Shown in pieces: positions 1-6,191 of a DNA stretch of 6,301 nucleotides. Both the position numbers and the translations under genes were made by a program. The notes beneath the pieces were generated by a model. That model ran no database searches and was not told where the DNA came from. It worked only from the letters and a program-made list of their open reading frames with translations. This DNA is from Frondihabitans sp. (lineage in GTDB: Bacteria; Actinomycetota; Actinomycetes; Actinomycetales; Microbacteriaceae), in the NCBI GenBank assembly GCA_025464735.1, contig JAODMX010000484.1, positions 1 through 6,301 of the forward strand, read 5' to 3'. How positions within the stretch are numbered: position 1 is the stretch's first letter; every line of letters begins with the position of its first letter.

Positions 1-956
1 CCGGCTCCGGCGCGGCCGGCGAGGATGAGCCGGTGACCGAGAACCGGGCCACTCAGGGCATCGATGTCGTCGGGAATCACAAAGCGGCGACCGTTGAGGG
101 CGGCCCACGACTTGGCGGCGCGCATCAACTGCAGGGTGGCGCGGGGGCTTGCTCCGAGCCGGAGGTCAGGGTGGGATCGCGTGGCCTGGACGATGTCGAC
201 GGCATACCGCTCAACCACGCTGGCGGCGTACACCGAACGCACTGTGGCGATCATGCGCTGGAGGTCGGCGAGCGACACGAGCGGGTCGAGGCTGTCGAGG
301 GGGCTCGTCGTCTCGCGCTGACGAAGCATGCGCAGTTCGCTCTCGGCATCCGGGTAGCCCAGCGAGATACGCGCCATGAATCGGTCGCGCTGCGCCTCGG
401 GAAGCGAGTAAGTGCCCTCCATCTCGACGGGATTCTGGGTCGCGACGACGAGGAACGGGTTCGGCAACGGGTGCGAGAAGCCGTCGACGGTGACCTGGCG
501 CTCCTCGAGACTCTCGAGAAGGGCCGACTGCGTCTTCGGCGACGCGCGGTTGATCTCGTCGCCGATGACGATGTTCGCGAAGACGGGGCCGGGCTTGAAC
601 TCGAACTCGTTGGTCTGCCGATCGAAGATCGAGACGCCGGTGATGTCGCTGGGAAGCAGGTCGGGGGTGAACTGGATCCGGCTCACCGTAGCGTCGACAG
701 CCTTACCGATCGCCCGCGCGAGCTGGGTCTTGCCGACACCGGGGACGTCTTCGATGAGCAGGTGGCCCTCGGCGAGGAGAACCGTGAGGGCGGTCGAGAT
801 GGCACCGGCCTTGCCGTCGATCACCGTGCCGATCGCCTCGAGGATTCGCCTGGCGTGATGCTGGACCTCGTCGAGTTCCATCGGCGGAAGGTCAGAGGCA
901 GCGGTTCTGCGACCATGCGAGCTACCTGTGGCGGGGGTGTCTGTCGTGGTCGTCAT
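1..956 (-). CDS. MoxR-family AAA+ ATPase, 3' end cut by window edge
   Basis: MoxR proteins are AAA+ ATPases thought to act as chaperones that help mature or insert protein complexes; the substrate here is unknown. My minus-strand translation gives 318 residues before the edge. Residues 1-24 are Thr/Ser/Pro-rich and probably disordered. Then come Walker A VPGVGKT at 71-77 (Lys76), Walker B IVIGDE at 129-134 (Asp133, Glu134), sensor 1 in ATQNP at 172-176, the LPEAQRDRF segment at 185-193 with candidate arginine-finger residues, and a sensor 2-like GASPRA at 268-273. Family members are about 320-350 residues, so only a short C-terminal tail should be missing. The ATG at 954-956 overlaps the coaD stop (ATGA), so translation is probably coupled to coaD; upstream there is only a weak AGAGAA. 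In relatives the next genes are usually a DUF58 protein and a transglutaminase-like membrane protein, which would lie beyond base 1. Family assignment is firm; cellular role is not. Confidence 0.95.
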   Translation of the reverse strand, partial: MTTTTDTPATGSSHGRRTAASDLPPMELDEVQHHARRILEAIGTVIDGKAGAISTALTVLLAEGHLLIEDVPGVGKTQLARAIGKAVDATVSRIQFTPDLLPSDITGVSIFDRQTNEFEFKPGPVFANIVIGDEINRASPKTQSALLESLEERQVTVDGFSHPLPNPFLVVATQNPVEMEGTYSLPEAQRDRFMARISLGYPDAESELRMLRQRETTSPLDSLDPLVSLADLQRMIATVRSVYAASVVERYAVDIVQATRSHPDLRLGASPRATLQLMRAAKSWAALNGRRFVIPDDIDALSGPVLGHRLILAGRAGA

Positions 957-1471
957 TGTGTTCTCTGTTCGGAGCCGGACCGCGCCGCGGCTTGCTCTGC
1001 CAGATAGGCGGCAACGGGCGACGGAACATAGGGCGTGATGTCTCCCCCGAGTGAAGCGACCTGGCGGACGAGCGAACTCGACACCAGCGCGTGGGCAGGA
1101 TCGGGGAGAAGGAAGACCGTCTCGACGCCGGCGAGACTTCGATTCATGATCGCCATCGGGGTCTCGTAGGCGACGTCCACCTGCGAGCGGATGCCTTTGA
1201 CGAGCACCTTCGCCCCCACGCTCGTGCAGTAGTCGACCAGGAGGCCCTCACTCCAGCTCGTCACCGACACGTTGTCGGGGAAGGTGCCCTCCGCGAGCGA
1301 CTGTTCGATCAGCGAGACGCGCTTCTCGAGTGGGATGAGACCTCTCTTATCGGGATTGTGCACGACCAGGACGTGGAGTTCGTCGAAGAGCCCGGCGGCC
1401 CGCGCGATGACGTCGAGATGCCCGAGGGTGACCGGGTCGAACGACCCGGGAACGACGGCGATCGTGCTCAT
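953..1471 (-). CDS. coaD: Phosphopantetheine adenylyltransferase (CoaD)
   Basis: CoaD transfers AMP from ATP to 4'-phosphopantetheine to make dephospho-CoA, the penultimate step of coenzyme A synthesis, in the cytosol. The 172-residue product carries the nucleotidyltransferase signature: [11 protein letters not shown] at 8-18 with the (T/H)xGH motif T15-L-G-H18, Lys42 in NPDKRG, KGIR at 92-95, the YE..MA.MNR region at 102-111, and the SSSLVRQ ATP-binding motif at 131-137. It is slightly longer than the usual ~160 residues because of an Ala/Ser/Gln-rich tail after about residue 158. The ATG at 1469-1471 is chosen because it sits just before the conserved first beta strand and has a TAGTCT hexamer exactly 6 bases upstream. 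No Shine-Dalgarno sequence is visible, so a leaderless mRNA is likely (inference). The stop TGA overlaps the start of the downstream MoxR gene by 4 bases, which suggests a two-gene transcript. recG lies upstream on the same strand, 95 bases away. Confidence 0.97.
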   Translation of the reverse strand: MSTIAVVPGSFDPVTLGHLDVIARAAGLFDELHVLVVHNPDKRGLIPLEKRVSLIEQSLAEGTFPDNVSVTSWSEGLLVDYCTSVGAKVLVKGIRSQVDVAYETPMAIMNRSLAGVETVFLLPDPAHALVSSSLVRQVASLGGDITPYVPSPVAAYLAEQAAARSGSEQRTQ

Positions 1472-1477
1472 TTGCTC

Positions 1478-1483
1478 AGACTA
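1478..1483 (-). promoter_or_regulatory. Candidate -10 box of coaD (leaderless)
   Basis: On the minus strand TAGTCT is followed by six bases (GAGCAA) and then the coaD ATG. This matches the actinobacterial -10 pattern TANNNT, with transcription expected to begin at the A of the start codon. No good -35 match (TTGAC-like) is seen 16-19 bases further upstream, which is common in this phylum. If real, coaD and the MoxR gene have their own promoter inside the recG-coaD gap. Confidence 0.55.
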
Positions 1484-1528
1484 GCCGCCGAGGGTGGCCT
1501 GTGGCTGAACGCCCGGGTGACGCCTCCG

Positions 1529-1552
1529 GACCAGACATTTCGTTGCCTGGTC
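1529..1552 (-). terminator. Hairpin downstream of recG, possible terminator
   Basis: The minus-strand RNA can form a 9-pair stem, GACCAGGCA with TGTCTGGTC, around a 6-base loop (ACGAAA); one pair is G-U. The plus-strand copy would have an A-C mismatch at that position, so the structure fits RNA read from recG better. It starts about 14 bases after the recG stop and lies upstream of the coaD -10 box, the right place to separate the two units. No U-tract follows, so it is not a classic intrinsic terminator; it may act weakly, with Rho, or only protect the 3' end. Confidence 0.4.
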
Positions 1553-1566
1553 GGCCTCCTTCGGTC

Positions 1567-3825
1567 TCAGTTCTTGGCGAGGAAGTCGCGGCTCGTCTCG
1601 TCGAGGCGTCGCGCCAATGCTGCCGCGAGAGCAGGATGCTCGACGAGGGACGGATCGGCCTCGATCACCTCGGCCGCATGCTCCCGTGCGAGCGAGATGA
1701 CGTCGCCGTCGTGGGCGACTCGCAGCAGACGCAGCGACGAGCGGCCGCCTGACTGGGTACTGCCGAGCACATCACCCTCCCGGCGGAGATCGAGGTCGAT
1801 CTGCGCGAGGGCGAAACCATCGGTGGTGGACGCGACCGCATCGACCCGCTGTCTCGCGAGCGATTCCTCTTCGCTGTTCGTCACCAGCAGACAGAGCCCC
1901 GGATGCCCGCCTCGCCCCACGCGCCCGCGCAACTGGTGAAGCTGCGAGACGCCGAACCGCTCGGCGTCGAGCACCACCATGGTCGAGGCGTTCGGCACGT
2001 CGACGCCCACCTCGATCACGGTCGTGGCGACCAGCACGTCGATTGCTCCCCGGGCGAACTCCTGCATCGTGGCATCTTTCTCCGGCGACGACATTCGGCC
2101 GTGCAGGGGCTCGACACGGCGGCCCTCGAGAGCGGGCGCGGCACGGAGAGCGGCTAGGACGGCCGTGACGCTCGCGATCTCGGTCGGTCTCGCAAGCGCC
2201 GCGCCGCCCGCGTCCGCGCCGCCGGCCGCGCCCTCGCTCCCCTCAGCGGGATCGTCGCCCAACTCGTCTCCGGGCTCTCTCGTGCCCGGGTCGATCGCCG
2301 GGCAGACGACGAACACCTGGCGCCCCCTCGCGATCTCCTCCGCTGATCGCTCCCAGACCCGGTTGATCCAGGCGGGGTGATCAGGCAGCGCCACGACGAA
2401 CGACTCGATCGGCTGACGGCCCTTCGGCAGCTCGGCGATGGTCGACACATCCAGGTCGCCGAAGACCGTCATCGCGACGGTGCGCGGAATCGGAGTGGCC
2501 GTCAGCACGAGAACGTGCGGCGGGGTCGCCCCCTTCTGACGGAGCGCTTCGCGCTGGTCGACTCCGAAGCGGTGCTGCTCGTCGACGACGACAAGCCCCA
2601 GGTCGTAGAACTCGACCTTGTCGCTGATCAACGCGTGCGTGCCGACCACGAGATGGGACTGACCGCTGACGATGGCCAGAGTGGCCTTGCGGCGCTCCGC
2701 CACCGGCATCTGGCCGGTGAGGAGGACGGGTCGGAGACGCGCGGAGAGATCAGGACCGAGCGTCTGAACGATCGACCGGAGGTGCTGCGAGGCCAGGACC
2801 TCGGTCGGCGCAAGGAGCGCGGACTGACCCCCCGACTCGGCGACCGCGAGCATCGCCCGGAGCGCGACCAGCGTCTTGCCCGAACCTACCTCCCCCTGAA
2901 CCAGCCGGTTCATCGGCACGTCCGCCGCGAGATCACGAGCGATCTCGTCGCCCACGAGGCTCTGATCTCCCGTCAACTCGAACGGCAGCGCGCCATCGAA
3001 CTGCTCGAGGAGACCGCCCGCCCTCTGAACACGCGACACGGCGGCCGCCTGACGCAGCTCAGCTCGCTGCTGCAGGAGGGCGCTCTGCAGAACGAACGCC
3101 TCGTCGAATTTCAGGGTCTCGTGCGCAGCCTTCCAATCTCGGTCGCGCTCGGGCCGATGCACCTTCTCGAGGGCTTCGCGAAGCGGCATCAGGTCAAGCT
3201 CTCGACGAACGCTCTCGGGCACCGAGTCTGGCAGCGGCGGCAGGGTGTCGAGCGCCACCTCGATCGACTTCTGCACCTGCCAGGACGCCACGGACGCACT
3301 CGCCGGATAGATCGGGATCGGCTGCTTTGCATAGGCCTGCGCCGACGCATCACCCGCCTCCGCCGCTTTGGCGTCCCCGGATTCGAACAGCTCGTAGTCG
3401 GGATGCGCCAGCTGACGGTTGCCGCGATAGTCGCCCACTTTGCCGGCGAAGATGCCGCGCTTGCCGGGGATCAGGTCTTTCGCACGCCAGCCCTGATTGA
3501 AGAAGGTGAGGGTCAGGATCCCTGTGCCATCACCGATCCGGACCTCCAGAATCGAGCCACGCCGCGCCCGCATCGACCGCTCACGGACATCGAGGACCTC
3601 GGCCACGATCGTGATGCTCTCGCCGACGGCCAAGTGATCGAGCGCCGTCAGCTCGCCGCGCCGGGCGTAGCGGCGCGGATAGTGGCTGAGGAGGTCACCC
3701 ACCGTGGTGTAGCCGAAGGCACGCTTGAGCGCCGCGGCGGTCCGCCCGCCGAGCGCGTTCGTCAGGCTCACGTCGAGAGGAGTGACCGTCGTCGGGACGA
3801 CGGCGCGCGGCTGGGAGGTGACCAC
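1567..3825 (-). CDS. recG: ATP-dependent DNA helicase RecG
   Basis: RecG is a superfamily 2 helicase that remodels stalled replication forks and branch-migrates Holliday junctions. The 752-residue product has an N-terminal wedge/OB-fold region (about 60-190), then the helicase core: Walker A GEVGSGKT at 311-318, DEQH box at 415-418, motif III TATPIPRT at 442-449, and motif VI QLRGRVGR at 631-638, followed by the C-terminal RecG domain. E. coli RecG is 693 residues; part of the extra length is an acidic, Gly/Ala-rich insert at about 511-549 between the two RecA-like lobes. The GTG at 3823-3825 is the first possible start after an in-frame TGA six bases upstream. TACCGT ends exactly 6 bases before it. 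GAAGG abuts the GTG directly, too close to serve as a normal ribosome site, so a leaderless start is favoured. An alternative start at Val19 (GTG) has no ribosome-binding signal. It is divergent from rsmD. Confidence 0.97.
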   Translation of the reverse strand: MVTSQPRAVVPTTVTPLDVSLTNALGGRTAAALKRAFGYTTVGDLLSHYPRRYARRGELTALDHLAVGESITIVAEVLDVRERSMRARRGSILEVRIGDGTGILTLTFFNQGWRAKDLIPGKRGIFAGKVGDYRGNRQLAHPDYELFESGDAKAAEAGDASAQAYAKQPIPIYPASASVASWQVQKSIEVALDTLPPLPDSVPESVRRELDLMPLREALEKVHRPERDRDWKAAHETLKFDEAFVLQSALLQQRAELRQAAAVSRVQRAGGLLEQFDGALPFELTGDQSLVGDEIARDLAADVPMNRLVQGEVGSGKTLVALRAMLAVAESGGQSALLAPTEVLASQHLRSIVQTLGPDLSARLRPVLLTGQMPVAERRKATLAIVSGQSHLVVGTHALISDKVEFYDLGLVVVDEQHRFGVDQREALRQKGATPPHVLVLTATPIPRTVAMTVFGDLDVSTIAELPKGRQPIESFVVALPDHPAWINRVWERSAEEIARGRQVFVVCPAIDPGTREPGDELGDDPAEGSEGAAGGADAGGAALARPTEIASVTAVLAALRAAPALEGRRVEPLHGRMSSPEKDATMQEFARGAIDVLVATTVIEVGVDVPNASTMVVLDAERFGVSQLHQLRGRVGRGGHPGLCLLVTNSEEESLARQRVDAVASTTDGFALAQIDLDLRREGDVLGSTQSGGRSSLRLLRVAHDGDVISLAREHAAEVIEADPSLVEHPALAAALARRLDETSRDFLAKN
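2179..2295 (-). other. Low-complexity Gly/Ala/acidic insert in RecG
   Basis: Codons 511-549 of recG encode a stretch rich in Gly, Ala, Asp and Glu (for example DELGDDPAEGSEGAAGG), lying between the conserved VFVVCPAI strand and the segment leading to EPLHGRM. In E. coli-type RecG this loop is much shorter. It reads in frame, keeps the gene's GC bias, and leaves the motifs on both sides intact, so it looks like a tolerated flexible loop, not damage. Similar variable inserts are known in actinobacterial RecG proteins; no function can be assigned from sequence. Confidence 0.6.
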
Positions 3826-3831
3826 CCTTCA

Positions 3832-3837
3832 ACGGTA
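3832..3837 (-). promoter_or_regulatory. Candidate -10 box of recG (leaderless)
   Basis: On the minus strand TACCGT is followed by six bases (TGAAGG) and then the recG GTG. This is the same hexamer and the same spacing as at thiL. A TANNNT box at this distance would place the first transcribed base on the start codon. No convincing -35 element is visible. It lies within the 73-base gap (3826-3898) shared with the divergent rsmD gene. Confidence 0.55.
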
Positions 3838-3886
3838 CCGCGACCCTCTGACGTCCCCACTGCGGATCCTTGGCCCACTCGCCTGT

Positions 3887-3892
3887 CAGGAT
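3887..3892 (+). promoter_or_regulatory. rsmD start signal: weak -10 box or ribosome site
   Basis: CAGGAT ends 6 bases before the rsmD GTG. It can be read in two ways. It is a weaker -10 box (TAGGAT with C for the first T) with the leaderless spacing seen at recG, thiL and coaD. Alternatively its AGGA (3888-3891) is a modest Shine-Dalgarno sequence 7 bases before GTG. The sequence alone does not decide; both readings support the GTG at 3899 as the start. Confidence 0.4.
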
Positions 3893-3898
3893 GGTCGG

Positions 3899-4477
3899 GT
3901 GACTCGCATCATCGCCGGATTCGCCGGCTCGACCAACCTCGACGTGCCGAGGTCCGGCACCCGGCCCACCAGCGACCGCGTCAGGGAAGCGCTCTTCTCG
4001 GCCCTTGAGGCACGCGACGAGATTCGTGGGCTGCGCGTCGTCGACCTCTACGCGGGCACCGGGGCACTCGGGCTCGAAGCGGCGTCACGCGGAGCGTCCC
4101 AGGTCATCCTGGTCGAGAACGCACCCCAGGCCGCCCGAGTCTGCCGGACCAACGCGGCGCTCGTGACCGCCCGGGCTCCGCGCGGCACCGCACCGTTCAT
4201 CGACGTCGCGAACCAGTCGGTGCGCGCCTTCCTGCAGCACACCTCTCCTGGCTCGATCGACCTCGCGTTCATCGATCCGCCCTACGAACTCGACGGTGAC
4301 GAGTTGGCCCGCGACCTCCTGGCGCTCGCGCCCCTGCTCGCCCCTGAGGCTCTCGTCGTCGTCGAGCGACGCGCAAGCGGAGGCGAGCCCACCTGGCCAC
4401 CGGGTCTCACCCTCGAGTCGAAGAAGGCCTACGGCGACACCCTCCTCTGGTTGGCCCGCGCGGCGACGCCCGCTTGA
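3899..4477 (+). CDS. rsmD: 16S rRNA (guanine(966)-N(2))-methyltransferase RsmD
   Basis: RsmD uses S-adenosylmethionine to methylate N2 of G966 of 16S rRNA in the small ribosomal subunit. The 192-residue product begins with the family hallmark TRIIAGFAG and then TRPTSDRVREALFS (21-34). The SAM-binding motif I is VVDLYAGTGALGLE at 47-60, and the catalytic (D/N)PPY motif is IDPPYE at 125-130. Length agrees with the family (about 180-200). The reading frame is open upstream to 3725, but that part is antisense to recG and lacks homology; the GTG at 3899 immediately precedes the conserved N-terminus and is chosen. In many bacteria rsmD and coaD are adjacent and co-directional; here recG separates them and rsmD is divergent. 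The stop codon lies inside the left arm of an inverted repeat shared with convergent thiL. Confidence 0.96.
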   Translation: MTRIIAGFAGSTNLDVPRSGTRPTSDRVREALFSALEARDEIRGLRVVDLYAGTGALGLEAASRGASQVILVENAPQAARVCRTNAALVTARAPRGTAPFIDVANQSVRAFLQHTSPGSIDLAFIDPPYELDGDELARDLLALAPLLAPEALVVVERRASGGEPTWPPGLTLESKKAYGDTLLWLARAATPA

Positions 4478-4520
4478 CTTCGCGTTTGTTCCGGTCGCCT
4501 CGCGCACATTCGCGAAGTCA
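4475..4520. terminator. Inverted repeat at the rsmD/thiL convergent junction
   Basis: TGACTTCGCG (4475-4484) and CGCGAAGTCA (4511-4520) are perfect 10-base complements separated by 26 bases. The left arm begins with the rsmD stop codon TGA, and the right arm ends 21 bases before the thiL stop. Inside the loop TGT (4487-4489) can pair with ACA (4506-4508) after a 2x2 T/T mismatch, lengthening the stem. The symmetrical position between two converging genes suggests a bidirectional terminator. No U-tract follows on either strand, so this is a structural inference and not a canonical Rho-independent signal. Confidence 0.5.
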
Positions 4521-4541
4521 CGCCCGCACGCGCGATGCGAC

Positions 4542-5543
4542 TCACCCTTGGGCGCCAGACCAGCCGGAGTAGGGGTCCCACCCTGTGGCATCAGCGAGGG
4601 GGCGGCCGTCCACGGTGACCGTGGGTGCTGGATCCTGTGGCCTGACACGGCCGATGCGACGGAAGCCGCCGGGGAGCGGCGTGCCCTCGAGGAAAGTCGC
4701 GAACAGCGAGTGGTCCTCACCGCCGGCCAGGGCGCCACGCGGATCGCTGCCCAGTGCCGCAGCCTCGAGATCGATCACGACACCGGAGGCGAGAGCCACG
4801 CGCCCGGCGTCGAGGGCGAGGCCGTCTGAGAGGTCGAGCATCGAGGTGGCCCCGGCGACACTCGCCAGAACGCCATCCGCCACCGGAGGCGTCGGGGCGA
4901 GGTGCCAGGCGACGTCGGGATCGCGCTCCCGGAGGGCGCGGGCGAGAGTCGCGTCGGGCTCCGCTCGATGGTCGACCCCGAGGCGGAACAACAGATCGAG
5001 GCCACGTCCCGAGCGGCCGAGTGCGCCGGAGACGGCCACGATGTCGCCGACCCGGGCCCCGTTCCGCCTGACAGATTCTCGCCCTTCAAGGTCGCCGAAG
5101 GCCGTGACCGCGATCGTCATCGTCGGCGAGACCGACAAATCCCCGCCCACAACGCCGCACCCGGGAGCCATTGCCTCGCACCCCTCGCGAAGGCCGTCGG
5201 CGAACTCCTCGAGAAAGGCCACTGCCGTCTCACCCGGCACAGCCAGCGCAACGACGAGGGCGGTCGGTCGCGCTCCCATGGCCGCGACGTCGGAGAGGTT
5301 CGATGCTGCGGCCTTCCAGCCCAGATCGTGGGCGGTCGACCACGCCAGACGGAAATCCGGGCCATGCACCATAAGGTCGGTCGTCACCACGAACCGACCA
5401 TCGGGCGCGCGCACCACGGCGGCATCGTCTCCCGGGCCCAGAAGCGTGTCGCTCCCCTGCGGGAGACGGGGCAGGATCCGGTGGAGGGTGGCGGTTTCGC
5501 CCAGGCCCGCGACGGTCTCGCAGGGCGTCTCGTTCACGCTCAT
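4542..5543 (-). CDS. thiL: Thiamine-monophosphate kinase (ThiL)
   Basis: ThiL phosphorylates thiamine monophosphate with ATP to make thiamine diphosphate, the active cofactor; it acts in the cytosol. With the ATG at 5541-5543 the product is 333 residues, normal for the family. Visible motifs are GPGDDAAVV (36-44, metal/ATP-binding Asp39 and Asp40), TTDLMVHGPDF (54-64), the LSDVAAMGA segment (83-91), VGGDLS (132-137), LDLSDGLALDA (236-246), and GGEDHSLFATF (274-284, usually GGEDYELLFT), ending in a GWDPY segment. The domain order is that of PurM/HypE-like ATP-binding proteins. A GTG at 5562-5564 is in frame and would add 7 residues, but it lies upstream of the TACCGT -10-like box and would overlap the DUF3515 promoter. 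The ATG, 6 bases after that box, is preferred. No other thiamine genes are nearby. Confidence 0.96.
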   Translation of the reverse strand: MSVNETPCETVAGLGETATLHRILPRLPQGSDTLLGPGDDAAVVRAPDGRFVVTTDLMVHGPDFRLAWSTAHDLGWKAAASNLSDVAAMGARPTALVVALAVPGETAVAFLEEFADGLREGCEAMAPGCGVVGGDLSVSPTMTIAVTAFGDLEGRESVRRNGARVGDIVAVSGALGRSGRGLDLLFRLGVDHRAEPDATLARALRERDPDVAWHLAPTPPVADGVLASVAGATSMLDLSDGLALDAGRVALASGVVIDLEAAALGSDPRGALAGGEDHSLFATFLEGTPLPGGFRRIGRVRPQDPAPTVTVDGRPLADATGWDPYSGWSGAQG

Positions 5544-5552
5544 ACGTTCACG
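5531..5552. repeat. Two CGTTCACG direct repeats at the thiL start
   Basis: CGTTCACG occurs at 5531-5538 and again at 5545-5552, 14 bases apart start to start. The first copy is within the first codons of thiL and the second overlaps the thiL -10 box. Taken with the neighbouring palindrome they could be regulator half-sites, or for the first copy part of a -35 region for the plus-strand gene. Chance repetition within coding sequence is also possible. Confidence 0.35.
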
Positions 5553-5555
5553 GTA
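5550..5555 (-). promoter_or_regulatory. Candidate -10 box of thiL (leaderless)
   Basis: On the minus strand TACCGT is followed by six bases (GAACGT) and then the thiL ATG, the same hexamer and spacing as upstream of recG. No Shine-Dalgarno sequence precedes the ATG. It overlaps the opposing DUF3515 box by two bases (5554-5555), and any -35 contacts would fall inside the DUF3515 coding sequence. Confidence 0.55.
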
Positions 5556-5559
5556 ACGT
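5554..5559 (+). promoter_or_regulatory. Candidate -10 box of the DUF3515 gene
   Basis: TAACGT ends 8 bases before the ATG at 5568. Usual -10 to start-site spacing would put transcription at or one or two bases before the ATG, so the message would have almost no leader. No ribosome-binding sequence is visible in GACACGCG. A weak -35-like TTCACG lies at 5533-5538 with a short 15-base spacer. Confidence 0.45.
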
Positions 5560-5567
5560 GACACGCG

Positions 5568-6032
5568 ATGTCTCTCCTGCCCCGGCGCCGCGTCGTTGGT
5601 GCGACCCTCGCCGTCCTGGCGCTCGCACCACTACTCGCCGCCTGCTCCCCCACCGTGTCGCTGACCCCCGAGGCCGGCGCGAACACGGTCGCCTGCGCCG
5701 GAGTGATCACCCGCCTGCCAACATCGCTCGGCGGCCTCACGATGCGCGACACGAACGCGCAGGGCACCGGCGCCTGGGGTTCCCCGTCGGCCGTGCTCCT
5801 CCGCTGCGGCCTCCCGACACCCGACCGTTCGACCCTCCCCTGCTACACCCTCGGCGGAATCGACTACCTCGTGCAACAAAAGGGCAAAGACGGTCAGGAT
5901 GCCATCCTCACCACCTACGGGCGAACCCCGGGCGTGCAAATCGTCATCGACACCGACCGCGTCTCCACCAGCGTGCTGCGCGACCTCGGGGCGGCGGTCG
6001 GAACGATCCCCACCACCCGCAAGTGTCTCTAG
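5568..6032 (+). CDS. DUF3515 family lipoprotein
   Basis: This 154-residue protein has a bacterial lipoprotein signal: positive RRR at 6-8, a hydrophobic stretch about 9-23, and the lipobox L23-A-A-C26. It should therefore be exported, lipidated on Cys26 and anchored outside the cytoplasmic membrane. The rest resembles the actinobacterial DUF3515 family: GTGAWGSPSAVLLRCG (66-81), a C-x-x-x-G-G-I-D-Y-L segment (92-101) and TYGRTPGVQI (116-125). Cysteines at 43, 80, 92 and 153 in the mature part could form two disulfides (inference). No enzymatic motif is visible and the function is unknown. It often lies beside thiL in related genomes, but nothing in the sequence ties it to thiamine. The ATG at 5568 is supported by the signal peptide starting right there. 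The stop TAG is at 6030-6032. Confidence 0.9.
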   Translation: MSLLPRRRVVGATLAVLALAPLLAACSPTVSLTPEAGANTVACAGVITRLPTSLGGLTMRDTNAQGTGAWGSPSAVLLRCGLPTPDRSTLPCYTLGGIDYLVQQKGKDGQDAILTTYGRTPGVQIVIDTDRVSTSVLRDLGAAVGTIPTTRKCL

Positions 6033-6083
6033 CGCGCGGGGGCGCGGGGCTCGGCGCGGCCATCTGCGGCGTTGTCGTCGGTT

Positions 6084-6102
6084 GCGATAGCGCTGCTATC
6101 GC
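6084..6102. repeat. Perfect 8-base hairpin GCGATAGC/GCTATCGC
   Basis: GCGATAGC and GCTATCGC are perfect complements around a 3-base GCT loop. The arms are AT-richer than the surrounding DNA. It lies 52 bases after the DUF3515 stop and could form a stable RNA stem from either strand. No U-tract follows, so it is a candidate terminator or 3'-end stabiliser, not a proven one. Confidence 0.45.
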
Positions 6103-6191
6103 TGCCCTCCTCCGCCTTGCGGCTGACCCCTCCGAGCTCCGCGCCCGGGGGTCGACCCGTGGCCGAGCCCGGGCGGCGGGGGCCGCGGTTT

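Larger units (their letters stand above)
5548..5561. promoter_or_regulatory. Palindrome between divergent thiL and DUF3515 promoters
   Basis: TCACG-GTAA-CGTGA is a perfect inverted repeat with 5-base arms and a 4-base centre. It sits in the 24-base gap between the thiL and DUF3515 start codons and covers both proposed -10 boxes. A protein bound here would block both genes. Alternatively the symmetry simply results from two opposed -10 boxes sharing their TA step. There is no known-operator match that I recognise. Confidence 0.35.

Noticed and set aside
33..1007. A 324-codon plus-strand open frame opposite the MoxR gene.
   Set aside because: The minus strand encodes an unmistakable MoxR ATPase with all its motifs; the plus frame is a low-complexity shadow of it.
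3725..3898. A 58-residue N-terminal extension of rsmD from an upstream ATG.
   Set aside because: It would overlap the recG start and control region, and it does not resemble RsmD, whose conserved N-terminus begins right after the GTG at 3899.
2377..4008. A long plus-strand open frame of about 543 codons opposite recG and running into rsmD.
   Set aside because: It is antisense to clear recG coding sequence, has no recognisable motifs, is Arg/His/Gln-rich as expected of mirror frames in GC-rich DNA, and has no start signal.
4585..5556. A 323-codon plus-strand open frame opposite thiL.
   Set aside because: Its Ser/Arg/Pro/Thr-rich composition and lack of motifs mark it as a mirror of the thiL codons.
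5544..5564. A GTG at 5562-5564 as the thiL start, adding MSRYRER.
   Set aside because: The added residues are not part of the conserved ThiL N-terminus, and the start would lie upstream of the proposed -10 box with no ribosome site. The ATG at 5543 fits better.
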